Assembly: GCF_018320785.1 (NCBI RefSeq)
Contig: NC_054885.1
Location: 4,476,921 to 4,540,920 of the forward strand
Length of the DNA stretch: 64,000 nt
Direction of reading: 5' to 3'
From: Cheilinus undulatus
Taxonomy: Eukaryota > Chordata > Actinopteri > Labriformes > Labridae
In this document: positions 37,701-52,700 of the stretch, piece after piece
Position numbering within the stretch: the first letter of the stretch is position 1
How the letters are laid out: each line of letters starts with the position of its first letter
The notes under the pieces: generated by a model
The model's database searches: none
Seen by the model: only the letters and a program-made list of their open reading frames with translations
Told to the model about the DNA's origin: nothing
Made by a program: the position numbers and the translations under genes

Positions 37701-40700
37701 GAAACTAAGTTGTGTTTTTAATTAATATTTCAATTTTGCATCTCAGAATTACAACTTAAACTTGTAATTTTGGATTTTTATTTAGTATTCAGACTCACAA
37801 TTGAAAATTTGAAACTCGTGATTTTGTCTTACATCTCTTATCTTATTTATTCATATTGTGACCTTTAAAACTCATGTTTTTGAATTTTATCTCACATTTT
37901 TCCTTTTATACTGAGAATTTCAGTTTATATCTCAAACTTGGACCTTTTAAACTCTTGTTTCTGTTGTGGAATTGGTACATGCCTTTTCCACTTGCTCTCC
38001 CCATATTCCCTGTCCCTCTTCAGCTACTTCCCAACCCCCCCAAAAATTGTTAACAATTAATCAGGTGAATAAAAATTGTTTTTTTTTTTTTTTGGATAAT
38101 ACACTTTCCAAACATGTCAAATTTGAATTCCTCATTTGAACACTTCTATATTTAGCATTTATTGTATTGCATTTATCCCCAGTTTTGAAGAGAACGCAAG
38201 CACAGTAATTTGAGTGAATGCAATTTGCAACCTTCCAGCTCTGCCCCTCTGGACAAACCAGTGTCGCTTATCTGTGCCAATAATGTCCTGTGCGGGCATG
38301 TGGGTTATTCTGACCAGAGAATAAAACATCCTCCCCTCCTTTGAACATCTGATGTAACATTTACTGGAAAAACTGCTGTGGAAAATGTTGACAAAGACTC
38401 CTTTGGCAGTGTGCCGTAAAATCCCCGCTTCTCTGAGGCACTGGTGACAGACAAAAGTACCTTTTATCTTCACTTCTGCTTAAGTTTTTGTAGGTGATAA
38501 AGAGGCAACAGTATAAGTTTCAGTCTGCTTTAAAACAAGCTAAAAATGGAAGAAGAAAGACGTAACATGAAACACACTGCAAATCCTTCAAGTGATGTTT
38601 ATTTAAAGTAGTTTTGCTGCTTTTTTTGGTTCGTTCTAAACTTGAATGCTTTGGCATTGAATCATATGAGTTTGGTTTTTGGATAAAAGAGGTAGGACTA
38701 GATAAGTTTGACTTCATCATTCACCCTTTCCAAACAGAGTGTGTCGAAAAAAATCTACTTTCTCATAGTCTGTAATGTTTTTCTTACGTTGTAATAGTTT
38801 TTTTTTCTAGGTCACAGTAGTTTTTGACTGCTGATTTTTCAAGTTGCACAAATTAAATATCAGCAAGTTTATTACTGAAGAGGCCAAACTGTGAGTCTGC
38901 TGTCTGTACCTGTAGTTCTCCTCCTGCAGCTGCTCCATCTGACTCTGCAGCAGCAGCAGCTTCTTGCCCGTGATGGCAGTGGTGGAGGCGTCCAGACCGT
39001 TGAAGCGACTCAGCTTCTCTTTCAGGGAGCGGGTCTCTGCCTGCAGGGACGACTTCTCATCCAGAGCCAGCGACAACTGCAACAGAGGAGGAACGATGAG
39101 GAGGAAGACTGAATTTTAAAAAATTCTGACAGAGCTACGAGAAAGGCAGATAAAGTGAAGATTCCACAGCTGAACAAGGAAAGGAAAAAGAGTCACCAAT
39201 GTTCAAAAAGAGCAGAAAAAGTTTGCTTCTTCTGTTAATATAAAAAAAGAGAAATCCAGACACATGTAAAACAGAAATGCAGCAACAAACCTAGCACCCC
39301 TCATGCTCAGACGGCCTCTAACACATGCTTTATTCTCATTTCACATGCTCAAATACAAGTTAGTCAGCTGGTGTAAATGCTATCAGCCAGATGGGACTGT
39401 CTCAATAGTGAATTTGTTAGCATTAGCCCCAGGGTCAGAAAAAGATGTTCATGTTATAAAAAGATGAATGTGCACAGCTCATTCAGGACTTTAGATCAGA
39501 TGGTTTCTGTGTCAGAGGGAGAAATGTTCTGACTTCAAGCAGATGGAGACAGTTGGACTGACAGAGACAGGCTGAGGTTAAGAGTTAAAATATGTGAACA
39601 AAACCTAGGGCTGGGCAATACGGACCAAAAATCATGTAGGTATTTTTTTTTGTAAATAAGTAATGAGTGGTCGTTACAATACCAGAACCATAAACTTTGA
39701 TTTGATACCAGAAAAAAATATACTACCCATATTGAAACTACAAAAAAAACCATCATAGAAGAACCAAAATTGGGTAATTTCTGTTTGGAATAAGCATAAA
39801 TGCAAAGCATCAACTTCCAACTGTCTAAATTGCACAAAAACATCGGCAACATTTCTGAGGTTGGAAATATTTTCCAACATCTTTAACACCACGTTTAAAA
39901 TGATAAAACCACCATTGTTCTAATGAACAGCAGATTTTAAAAAGTACAGAAACTGAATGATCTTCAGTCCCATTTCAAACAAACAAAAGAGCACTGTCTT
40001 AATTGCAAAAATACATCGGCAACATATGAAAAAGTGGGTTAAACTGGCAAGAAGTGAGGGTTTCTCTCTCCGACTGTGTGCAGCTTACCTGCAAGGAAAA
40101 CCCTTGCTCGTCACCACTTCTAATTTTCATAAATGCTGGCACGCATTTGTGCAATTTAAGCAGAGTACATAAGTTATCTTGCAAGGGAGGTAACAGTTCT
40201 TCCCACTTTTTCCAAATGTTGCCAACATATTTGTACAATTTAGACAGCATGCTGGGGTCTGACTGCAATGAAATCCTTTGCTCCATGCCAGTTCCACCCA
40301 CTTTCCTAAATGTTGCTAACATATTTGTGCAATTCAGATGGCATTCAGAAGTTTTCCTGCAAGGGAAACCCTTGATCCTTGCAGCTTCCACATTTTTTCA
40401 AATCCTGTCAACACATTTGCGCAATTAAGACCTGTGGCAGAAATTTGCCTGCAAGAAAAAAACACTGATCCATGCTAGTTCCAATCATTTTTCCAAATAT
40501 TTCCAACATAACTGCCCAATTAAGACAGTGTGCAGAAGTGGGTTGGAAGTGGCGAGGTGTAAAAGTTTATCTAACTCCTCATTGGTTCAGTCTTATTTTC
40601 CAAATGTTGCTAAAGCATTTGGTGCAATTAAGACGGTGTGCAGAAAGTGGGCTGGAAAGGGGGTAAAGGATTTTCTAACTCCTCACTGGTTCCGTCTAAT

Positions 40701-43700
40701 TTTCCAAATGTTGCCAAAGCATTTGGTGCAATTAAGACTGAGTGAAGACAAAGAAAACCCTAGCCAGTTCCAACCACTTCTCCAAATATTGCCAACATGC
40801 AATTCGGACACTGTGCAGGAGTATGCCTGCAATAAAAACCCTTGCTTCATGCCAGTTCCACCCACTTTCCCAATGTTGCAAACATATTTAGACAGCATGC
40901 AGAAGTTTGGCTGCAACCTCTCCCCAATTTTTCAAATGTTGTACACTTGTTTGTGCAATTAAGTCCTCTTGAAGAGGTTTGCTGGCACGAAAAACCCTTA
41001 GTCCATGCCAGTTCTACTCACTTTTCTAAATATTGTTGAAATAATTGTGCAATTAAGACAGAGTGCAGATGTTCCTGTGAAGGACAACCCTTGCTCCTCA
41101 CCAGTTCCACACACTTTTACAAATATTGCCAATGCATTTGTGCAATTTAGACAACATGCAGGAGTTTGCTGACAACGGAGACTTGTGCTCCACATCAGTT
41201 CCACCCAGTCTTCAGGATATTGTCAACGCATTTGCGCAATTTAAACAGTGTATGCAAAAAAAAAGCAATGTTTCAGTTACAAAAATACGTTGGCAACCGT
41301 CTGAAAAGTGGGTAGAACTGGTGAGGTACAACGTTTTCTCACAATCCTCACTGGTTCCACCCAGTTTTCCAAAAGTTGCCAATGCATCTGTGCAATTAAG
41401 TCCAAGAGAAGATGTTCACCTGAAAAGAAGACCCTTGCTCCTTGCTTGTTCCAGTTTCTTTTGTCAAGGTTTCCAATGCATTTATGCATTTTAGACAGAA
41501 TGCAAGAGTTTTCCTGCAAGAAAAACCTTTGCTCCAGGCCACATCCACCCTCTATTCCAAATTTTGCTACTGCACTTGGGCAATTCATACAGTACGTTAC
41601 CTGCTGCCTACAATATCTGATCATTAAAAAGCATAAATTACCAAATATTTGGGGTCTAGAACATTTATTTTTGTTGTTGCTGTATCCATATCATTTGATT
41701 TTTGCTGATATAAATGCTCCTAAATTAAATTAAATCAGATAGATCATCATGTTAGCAATACTCATAGCACTGTTACTGGTTCCTTCTGGAACATGTGTAT
41801 GTTGTTTGTCTGAATATATATCAGTACATCTCAAAACTGGACTTAATTCCCAGCCCTAACAAAATGTTCATGCTTTAATAAGGCCATGATATAGTTAAAC
41901 ACTGTCCTTACAGAGAAAATAGAGGGATATTAAACTCACCCTCTGGACATCTTTCCAGTTTGAACACAGCAAACCCTACACTGAACTTTAAGGACAGATT
42001 GCATGCTGTAGCACAGGAGCAGGAGCGGTAAATAGCTTTGAAAACAACACAAATGACTAATCCCTGACGCGTGGGCTCAGTAAGTAAACAAACAAGTGGG
42101 CTGAGAGCAGTACAAATTATTGTTGGCTACCGCTCCATCCCAAGGCAATGTGTCAGTTTTATCTTGATGTTATGCAACTATCGACTGGTTTGTATCTTTT
42201 AAAAAATACTAAATTAGTCCCCTTTCAGTCGGCGGTGCAAACACAAGCCAAGGGAACACAAACAGAGTCTCAGGCGGGCTGATCAATACGGGCCAGGGCA
42301 CGCGAAGCAGCAGGCATTCAAAAACGACACAACCACACAGCAGCAAAACTAGGCCACAAGTATCTGAAAGTCGAGTGTTTAAAAAGGTGATATAGCTTCA
42401 TTTTAAACCAGAACCACTGCTGCTTTGACAGCATGGCAGGTGACCTATAAGACTGAACAAACCAAGTCACAGCATGACATCTCAGAGCTTCAATTTTAAG
42501 GTTTTCATGAGCTAAAATGCTGTTTCTGATACCGTTTATCACCGTTATTTTCAGAAATAACCGTTCAATGCATTTATGTGCACTGATAAGTTAAGGAGAA
42601 AGTCTGACTCTCTCTATCCCTAGGTTCACCAAATCTCCAAGTAACTGCATCACACAGCTGAGTGTTTTCTTGCTCAATCATGCAAAATCCAGAGACAGGC
42701 CCAGGATCTGACCAGGAACCTTCTTCCTGTGAGGCGACAGTGCAAACCACTGCCTCACTGTGCAGTCCTCCTCCAATCCTGGAACATATTCTACCCTTTT
42801 AAGACAAGTTCATTTTGGTCTCAGAGGTCCCTAAAACATGCCTGTGAAGTTTGTTACTGAAAAACCACTCCAGTATTGAATTTTTGCATGTCTGAAAACC
42901 CCTCTGTTTCAGCCCTGCTCAGAACGAGCCTTTTCTGTGTCTGTGGCTTTAAATGTTATTGAGCTGTCTGACTCCACCCCTGACAGCTGGCAGCTGAGAG
43001 GAAGATCAGGAGAGGAGGGCGGAACTTTCTTCCAAGTGGGGAGGGCCAACCGAACCTGGGGGCGTGGCTAACTCCCCACATGACATCATGAGGGGAAAAT
43101 CTGACAACAGGTTGTTTTAGCACACATTTTTTGAGAAGTGGAGAAAGAGAGGATTTTTTCTGGTACTTGAGGGGATTGTGGACAGATCAGGGGTACATAT
43201 TTGTGTTAGAAAGCCTGAAAAAGTGTTTTTTGCACAACAGTTTAAAGTGTGGAGCTTTTTGACTTGACTGTAAACAAATGTTTTACAAGCCTATTGGTCT
43301 TTGAGGGACTGTTTACTACACCTACATTAATGGATCCAACAGATGACGATGCAACGACCAGAATCCCCACCTGTCACTAACTCAACCAGGGCTGAAATTA
43401 GAGATTATAACTTCTGGATTACAGGAGATTCCCATCAGATACGACCTTGGCTACTCTAAGAGTACAAACCTGATGCTCCAGGTCTCGACAGCGCTGATTT
43501 AGATCCTCCTTCTCGTCAGCCTCCTCACTGATAAAGTAATACTTTCTTGACTGCAAACAAAAAGTGATAAACAAGGAAATAAAGGAAATGTGATACTAAA
43601 AAAAGGAAGGAAACATCAACGAAAGGGTAAAAGGAAAAAAGCAAAATGATGTGAAGGATATTTAGAAGAGGAATGAAAGAGTTTCACCTGGTAGTCAAAG

Positions 43701-46700
43701 TCCCCGTAGGTCTCAGGACTTCCAGGTTCAGATGAGGGCTCTTTTGATAAAAGCTGGAACAAAGCAGCCACAAGAAAGTCAATGACAAGACTAAAAATGG
43801 GGAAAATGCTCATCCAGAAAAAAAAGGTTTATTTGGTTTCTGAATAACTCCCCAGGAAGAGGTTATTTTTCCCCACTAATAGTACAACATCTTAGAGTGC
43901 CAATAACACACGATAAACATTCCTGAAATATCTCAGAACAGCATTTCAGGGTCTTATGCCAATCCATATTTCTTTGATTGTGAATTAAGCGTGACTAAGA
44001 GCTGGGATTAATGCAGAATAGAGGGAAGCAGGAGGATAAGCGCTCACCTCCTGAATGGCTGTCATCACAACGTGCTGGACAGATTCCTCAAGTGTCATTA
44101 TCTGCTGGATTTGCTCTGTGATTAGAAGACAACACAAAGCAGTGAAGGAGCTGCCAAATACAGATTAACACAAATAGTCTCCTACACATCAAACAAACAA
44201 ACACAGCAGCTCTTTTAGACACATCGTGTTCAGAAGACTGAACATAAAACAACAAATAATCAAATTTATCTGTTTTATTTGTTAAACTCTCTTAAAGGGA
44301 TAGTTCAGATTTTATAGAGGGAGTTGGTAGCCGAAAAGTGAGTCTGTTATGGGGTTTTATATTGAAAATATCCATTTAACCACTTTACCTACCTAATTAT
44401 GCCACTATCATGGGCAACTTTTCCTCAATTTTTGCTCAATTTGGACCTTTTTGCCACTTTTTACCCACTTTGCCATTTTAAACAAATTTTGCCTGATTTT
44501 ACCTGTTTTTATCACTTTTTTGCCACCAATTTTAACATATTCTAACACATTGTTTACATTTTTTGCCTATTGTTGCTTCTGTTAAAACATTATTAGAACT
44601 ATTAGCCCCTTTTTACAACTTTTGACACCATTTTTAACCACATTTCACTGTTTGAGACACTCATTTTTGCCAGTTTAACCAGTTTCTGCAAATTTTTGCC
44701 TATTTTTCTGCCTCAGTTGACCCATTTTTGCCAGTTCAAACCCAACCACTTTTTCCACTTTAACATCCCATTTCACCAAATTTGCCACCTGTTTTGCCAC
44801 TTTAACCAATTTCTGCTACTTTTAAAATCCCATTTCACCACTTTTCCTTCCCATTTTAGCCATTTTTAACCCACTTTAATTCTGTTTTTAAGAAAATGGG
44901 TTAACATTTTTATAAAGGCTATATACTAAGGCACAAAAGAATGAGAAAAGATATTTGTTGCTTTGATAAGAGTGGTTATTATTCAGGTTAAATGTTTGGA
45001 TATCACAGCCCAACTTAAACATGGGTCCCAGAAAGCTCCCCCCTTATGAGGTTCTTGAATGTGAATGACTGTGTTCAATCACCTTCAGGGTACAGTGGGG
45101 GTCCCCCGTCTCTGGCACTCTGACTCTTTTCAAGACCATGTCAACATGTTTTACAACCGTATTGCATCCTTAGTTTCTAATCAGTTACACTGGTGACAGT
45201 TACATGCATGTTTTATTTAGCTTGTAAGATAAAAATGTGACCAAGTAAAAAAAAGGCGGACAGTATCTGTCATTATAGTATACAAAAAAAGCTTTCTTTG
45301 AGATGCTAGCAGTGCTAACATTAACAAATTATGTACTAGTTTTACATTAGGAAAAAAGCTTCAGTGCAAAGCTGCTTTTTATCTGCAAAATCCTGTAAAA
45401 TGTTGACATGTTTTGGCCTCAGCCTCATTTCAAACAGCTTCTTAGTAAACTTGCATTTATCCACTACTTACCTGCACATATATTTCGATCCCATTTTTAA
45501 CTTGCTAGCACACATTTGGCTTCAACCTCCTGAGATTTAGTTTAGAAAGCATTTTTAGTTTCTTCCTCTTAAATTGGATAAGTAGGGTCTGATAAAACAT
45601 CAGCCTCATCTTTGAACAGGAATTTCTTGCAAGTTTTTCTTTCCAATTTCTGTGTAAAATCAGACATTTTCAAATATCCCATAAAAAGTACCCCAAACAT
45701 TCATTTAAATGTGCCTTAACCCTTTACCTACGGAGCCGGCACTGGTGATGTGTTTTATATGTCTGGAGTATTATTACCATAACTCCGTCAAAGTTTGTCC
45801 GATTTGAAAAATTCCAACGGTGTTGGAAAGTTGAGAATTGTGGGCATGCGCATGTAGATGGTTCATTATGGTACTCGCAACCATATAATGTGGGCATTCA
45901 TAACAATACACAAGAAGTTTGGAAAGACAGCTACACGGATTCTCAACACCGTTACTCCTCAAAAGTTCGTTCAATTTAAACAACTTAAATTTAAACACCG
46001 ACAGAGAGCTGACAATCTGTGCTTTCCGGCAATATATGATGTGTGGTATATATACATATCATGGTAATGTCGAACAGCACCGCGAAAACGTCAGCTTTGG
46101 CAGAAGACAAGTGAGAAAGGAGAGTGAAGAAAGAGAGTAAAAGGGGAGTGAGCGAGAGCGGTGTTTTGTTTTCAGAAAATAGCATTAGTGGCATTGCGTG
46201 TCTGTGTTTTATTACGCACATTTATAATGCCAGGAAGACCATCAAGAACGGTAAAACAGCCGCTAAGGTTGATAGAGGAGGACAGGGATTTGGAGGGTGC
46301 ATCTTCTGAACTGAGGTATGGGAAAAGCATATATAGTTCTCTTCTGCACACCCAGAGTCCTAGACTCAAAAAATGACTGGTGATTGTTCTAAACATGTAT
46401 AGGTTTACATTTCAAATGTCAAATCAAAACTTCATGAGCAGTAACGACATTTCTTCTCATAAAAGCCATGAAAAACAAATCCGTTTTTCTTGTTTTTCTT
46501 CTTTTAAACTGTTGACAATTGCATATAATGTGCAATAATCATTAACCGGATGTTGAAAAAGTCAAGTTCAAGTACTCCTGGGAAAAGGGACCAAAGCTCT
46601 CAGACTTAGGGCATTTCCTGACTATTTTACAGCCATAATAACAAAATATGTCCAAATCACTATTTTAAGCCTCAGTAGGTAAAGGGCTGAATCTTTCACT

Positions 46701-49700
46701 TAAACTTTTTCAAAAAGCCTTGCAAATGTCTGACACAATTCAAGCAAATACCCCCTAAAATTTCTCAGCAAATTCAAAACATTCTACAGATACATTCTTC
46801 AAAATTCCATGAAAATGGCAGAAACAAAGAAAAACAAATTCCCTAAAAATTTCAAACGACAACCCCTCTCCCCAAATTCCTGCTTTCTTGAGGGGAAGGT
46901 GCCATAAAAAGAAATGGAACGGAGCCTAAGTCTTGCCTCATTGGGCCATGTGTTCAGCCCTTTAATACGTGTCATCCCCACTCTTCACCGAATATTTCCC
47001 TTCATACCTCACTGCCAAATCGAATATAGACAAAATGCCAAAAGCATGATCTTAAAAATGTGTGAACATGTGTTTTTCCAGCCTGTGTTTAAAAAACAAT
47101 GGTTCAGTTTACCATTTAACCTTCATCATATTCTGCTGAGTCAGTGGTTCCAAAGCTTTATTTGGCAGATGAAATATTTTCAAGCCCTCCCCCCCCACCC
47201 GTCTCCATAAACTGAGAAAAGCTCTCACACAGAAGGGACGTGGCTAAAGGAAGGCCTAGTGGTTTTCATTAGCCATGGTGAAGCCGATGAGGTATGACTG
47301 TTCATATTTTCTAGTCTTTGCTTTAGTCGCAGAGATGTCTGCTGGGAATTCATTGCTAGTGTTACATCTACCTGGAAGTCCTCTTACAAACTATGCAATG
47401 CTGTGCTGGTAGTGCATTGTTTTTATTTAGCCTTGCAACTTTCATTCATCTCATACAAAGGGAAATATTTCAAGATTCTTCATTTTAATCTTGATGATTA
47501 TGGCTTACAGCTCATGAAAACGATCATCGGGGGAGCAAAGTCTGGCCTTAAATCAGGCTTAAAATCAAGTAGAGTGTTGCCAGCCTAAGACAGCAACAGC
47601 TGAATATAAATCCAATCCAATCCAATCCAACTTTATTTGTTAAGCACTTTGAAAACAGTTGACCAAAGTGCTGTACAGGAGAATAAATAAAAATACATAA
47701 AAAACATAGCAGCTCACAAGATATAAAAGAAGAGCACTACATATAAAATACAGAATCAATTTAAAAGACATAAAACATAAGTAACATGAAAAGGCACGCA
47801 TAAAAAATATCAAATGAATATAAAAGTTGCTGACTACTGTGTGTTAAAGGCCAGAGAAAAGAGATGGGTCTTGAGAAGAGATTTAAAAACGGGTAGAGAA
47901 GAGGCCTGTTTAACGTGCTGGGGTAGATCGTTCCATAGTTTTGGAGCCGCAACAGCAAACGCACGGTCCCCTCTGAGCTTCCGCTTGGTCTTAGGCACCT
48001 TCAGGAACAGCTGATCAGCTGATCTGAGGGAGCGGGTGGGTGTGTATGGGTGTAGAAGCTCAGAGAGGTAGGGCGGGGCAAGACCATTTAGCGATTTAAA
48101 AGCAAATAAAAGAATTTGAAAATTAATCCTAAATTGTATGGGCAACCAGTGGAGTGAGGCTAAAATGGGGGAAATGTGGTCGCATCAAACCTCAAACATC
48201 AAACCTCCAAGCACAACTCCATTAACACAGAGCTGCATACTTTAGCCTCTGTGTTGTGGTAGCTTCTTTAAACATACCATAGGTATCTTATAAAACCCCT
48301 CTTTACCAAAACCAAAGTAACCCTGTAGGTGTGGGTACAGCTTACAGTCAGCCTCGTGATTTAACTTTGAGTTAATCCTCTGAGATATTTTCACAAATGG
48401 CTGCATCTGCCTTTTCTAGTCTCCGTTACAGCTCTGTTTACCTTGTTTCTTCTCACAGCTAACAGCACAGCCCAGCACCAGCTGTACCAGCTTCCCCAGC
48501 TCAGTCACGTCGTTCATCTCTCCTATAAGGTTCACGTCTGGCAGGTGCTCATCTGACACCTGATGACCCAGCACCTGTTCATGGGAGGAAAGACTGAGCA
48601 TTAAGGAAATCAAACTAGAGGTAGAAAAGTTGAGTTATAAAGTGTCCTTACATCGTGATAATACTCCAGCATGCTCTTCAGTATCTTTTTCAAGTTGCTG
48701 ACCTGAAGGGACAAAAGAGATTACAATCATGATCCTTATTTTAATCAGGGTATGATATTAGAGACGTCTTGGTCATTTTTTAGTAACCACGAGGCTTTCT
48801 GTCATATCCAGCTGTTTCACAAATTACCTTGAGGCGCCAGTTGGCCTCGCTCTCCTCCTTGATCCTGCCCAGCCATGTCTCATTAAACCAAGAGGGGTCT
48901 CTGTTAATGAGAGCACAAGAGAACTCTGGTGACGACAAGGACGGCCAATGTCTGGACAAGAAGACTCACAGCGGGCCACGGGGCATCGACGTCCTGTGCT
49001 ACTGTTCAAATAACAACGCTGACATTTAAGGGGAACAGTTCATTAAAGCTACATGTGGACAGAATGCTCTCACTGTGAAATAAAAGAGGAAGTTAGGCAG
49101 CAAGTTCTGCGATAAGGTAACCTTCAAGATAGGAAAACTGCTGCTTTTGTGCTTATATGGACCACTCATGTCCCAACAAAAAACCCCTATCTTGCTATTT
49201 TATAACTGCAACTCTTATTTTGCAACTATTATTTCATGCATTTTTATTTTTAAATATTTACCTTTTCAAATTTAGCCACTGCACATCTGTTTGCCAATAA
49301 AACTATTAAAGTAAATGTCTTCAGACCACATTTGTCAAACACAAAATCCCACAAAAGGTTGCAAATAAGCTGGCATCACAAATCCAGACTTTATTGTTCA
49401 GGTGGTTTGAATTTTGCATAGATTATTTACTTGCAGGATTTAAAGGGAAACCACACAGATAAGCAAATCTGAGCATGTAGGCGCTGAATGACCTGCTGTT
49501 TCATCCGAGTTCATGTTTGATTCATAACAACAAAAACAGAACAAAAACTTTTAACAACTGTTATATGTATGTTTATAACTCTGCATCAGTTTCTATTATC
49601 CCAAACATCTTGCTGATCCCTGTGTGATTAAAGGATGAAGGCATTTGACAAAAACCCTCCAGAGCTTTTATATTCTATTAAATGACATATGCATGCCTTA

Positions 49701-52700
49701 CATTCTGTGCAGCACGTGTGCAATGGCCACTCCGCTCGTGAGGTCTTGCTTGCTGTTGCATGATGGGACCTGAAATGTCTGCAGCTGCAAATGAACACAT
49801 AACCAGTTAGTTTGCAAAGGAAGCATTTAAAATGTGGAAACATGTCATACAAAGAAATATTTCACCAAACCAACACGAACCACAGTCAAAACTATTGTTC
49901 AATAGTTTGTTCATTAGTGTTAAATTGCATTTAAATGCAGAAACTAGGGCTGGGCAATTAATCAAAAATTAGAAATGCAGCAATTTTCAAATTGCAGAAG
50001 GTGAAATATTTCGTTGACCTGAAATTTGAGTCAAAATACCAGTTTTAATATATATTGTTTGCAGCAGAGATGTTATGCATGACATATCATGCAATCATCC
50101 AGGTGCTATTTTTTAGAAAAGTCTACCAAAAAATCCTGTGTTCTTCATTTTTGTCATTTTTTCTTACTAAATATAAGAATGACAAAAACCCTTCAATGCA
50201 ACAACTCATATCCAATTTGTAACAGGAGTCAAAAATCCTCATAATCCGATATTTTTAAAGAATTGTTCAGTCCTTGTTTAGGAATAAAAGAACGTTAAGG
50301 AATAATCGCGTAACAAATCGCAATTATATTGTGGAAAAAAAAATCTAAATTAGATCATTTTCCAAAATCGTTCAGCTCCAGCAGAAACATTCTTTCAGAA
50401 ACCTTTAAGTTGAGCATTTATTAGCTTGTTTTTCATCCCTCATCTTCTTAGCAGAGGATCAGTATCTTTTACTTTAGCTGTAAACTAGCAGCTCTGGACT
50501 GTTTCTGGGACTTTTGGACATAAATCCCTTGTATATTTTCTGTCTTTTTATGCAACTTTACCAAGTGTTTTTGCCTATTTTATATCTCCACAAGCTCTTG
50601 TCCTATGCTGTGGATACCTATGAAGTAAGCACACCCACAGTCATCTTCAGTGACCTGTCTTTGATGTCAATTTATGCATTTGCTTCAACACAGTTGATCT
50701 TTCTTGGGGAACTTCTTATTTTGGAGTCATCTGTAGAGCATTTCTCATACACAGGACAGTTATTATTTATTTATAGTGTATTTGTTTGGGATAGATAGTG
50801 TACAAAGACAACTGAGAGCAGCCATCCTATGCAAGTATCATGATGTTTATAGCAAATGCTAATTTATAACACCTGTCCCTAGAAGGGCTTTTATGAGAAT
50901 AAAGGTTAAAACAGTTGATTAAAAAAGGGGAAAAGGTAAAGTGGGTGCAGTGATGGTGTTACGGAAGTTCCAGGATTTGACTTCTTTCACAGATAAAGAG
51001 TCTGAGCTCATGATGTTTTGCAAAATAAAATGACCGTTTCCCTTTGAAGCTGCTGTGGTGGATCTGCTGCAGCTCTGTAGTCTCCTTATGAATGTGCAGA
51101 AAGGCAAAGGACCAAACACAAACTTAGCATAGTGGAAATTAATGAAATTACTGAGGCTAATAACTAATAGGGCGATTTGCGTAATTTTTTTTCTCCAACA
51201 TTGGGATTTGATATGCGATTATTTCTTATTTCTAATGTATTTTCTAAAAGACACAAGCAAGAAATCCTTCTATATAAGAAACTACACAATAATAAAAAAA
51301 AATATATCTAATAGTAATGATTTTATTTTGTATTGCAAATTGAATATAAACCGTTGCACAGAAGGCATTGATCATTTTTATGTCATTCTCATATTTGATA
51401 AAAAAAAATGTACAAAAGTGAAGAAAGTAGGATTTTTGTAGACCCGTGGTTTTCAAACTTTTTTGCCCAAGGCACACCTAAGGTTAAGCCAAAATCTCAA
51501 GGCACACCATATTTAAATCAATACAAAATAGACTTTTTAAATAATGTTACAGTCAAGGTGGCCAAAGGGGAGATAAAGGGGAGAGCTTTCTGGGGCCCAG
51601 ACAACTGGGGCATCATGGAGATGGCAAAAGTGGAAAAAAAGGTGGCAAAAATGGGTTAAATGATGAAAAAGCATGGCAAAATTGGTCAAAAGTGGCAATA
51701 CAAAGTCAGAAATGGTGAAAATTGGTCAAAAGTGGCCAAACAATGGGTGCACCAGTTGTCGAGTGGTTAAGGCACGCACCATGTACGCGAGCCGCCCAGT
51801 TTGAATCCAGCCTGAGGCCCTTTGCCTCATGTCTCTCCCCCACTCTCATCCCCGTTTATGAGTCTATCCACTGTCCTCCTCTATCCAATAAAGGCATGAA
51901 AAGGCCAAAAAAAAAGTGCCCAAACAAATCTTAAAAAAAGAAAAAAAAAAAAAAAAAGTGCCCAAACAATGGGCTGAAATTTGCAAAAACATGTTGAATT
52001 TGAAAGTGTCAAAATGGTGGGTTGCAAGTGGCCTTGAAGGGTTAAATGTTGTAAAACAATGGTAAAAATGGGTTAAAAGTGATTAAAAAAGGCAAAATTA
52101 GGCAAAAAAGGGTCAAACAAAGGCAAAATTGCGCAAAAATTGGCAGAAAGGTGGAAAAATAGATCACAAGTGGCAGAAAAGGGCTAGATGCTAAAAGGTG
52201 GTAAAAAGGGGTTAAAAGTGATGGGAATCTGGCAAAAAAGGCCAAAAATATCAAAAGTTGTTAAATGTGGCAAAAAGTTCCAAAAAGTGACAAAAATGGG
52301 TCAAAAGTAGTAATAAGAAGTGGCAAAAATGCTTAAAAAGCAGCAAAATGGTTTAAGCTGTCAAAAAAGGGTAGAAAAAATGGTTAACTTGGCTAAAAAT
52401 AGCATGACTTAATTTCAACCCAATAATAGCTTAGCATTCTTTCCAGCTCTTAATGAGGTAACTGTTAGTCAAGATGCTAGCACCAATGCTACTGATCCAA
52501 CACTTACACTGATATCATCAATAAATCCCAACTGAGGAGGTCCCATTCTGTGGGATTTTTCAGGGGTCCAGCTAGATTTGTGGCAGGTCTGGTTAGAAGT
52601 TGTAGTAATAACGTTTGGTACAAATACCAACGGCACACCTAGACCTACACTAGCGTACCTTGCCACACAATTTGAGAACCACTGTTTTAGACTATTCCAA

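Noticed and set aside
39960..41600. CRISPR-like spacing of repeats
   Set aside because: Units are diverged along their whole length without unique spacers, in a vertebrate intron.
39999..41733. Frames of 115-144 codons within 40-41.7 kb on both strands
   Set aside because: They follow the ~95-bp tandem repeat and change frame between units. No family resemblance.
47834..48145. An extra hook2 exon or host gene on the same strand
   Set aside because: The translation is a LINE ORF2 C terminus, not a Hook sequence.
50514..50798. 94-codon hydrophobic frame in hook2 intron 1
   Set aside because: Phe/Leu-rich translation of AT-rich DNA, no splice context matching the gene, no recognisable domain.
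51748..51820. Possible tRNA gene
   Set aside because: A- and B-box-like sequences are present, but there is no cloverleaf completion and the body, tail and 17-bp duplication show it is a SINE.
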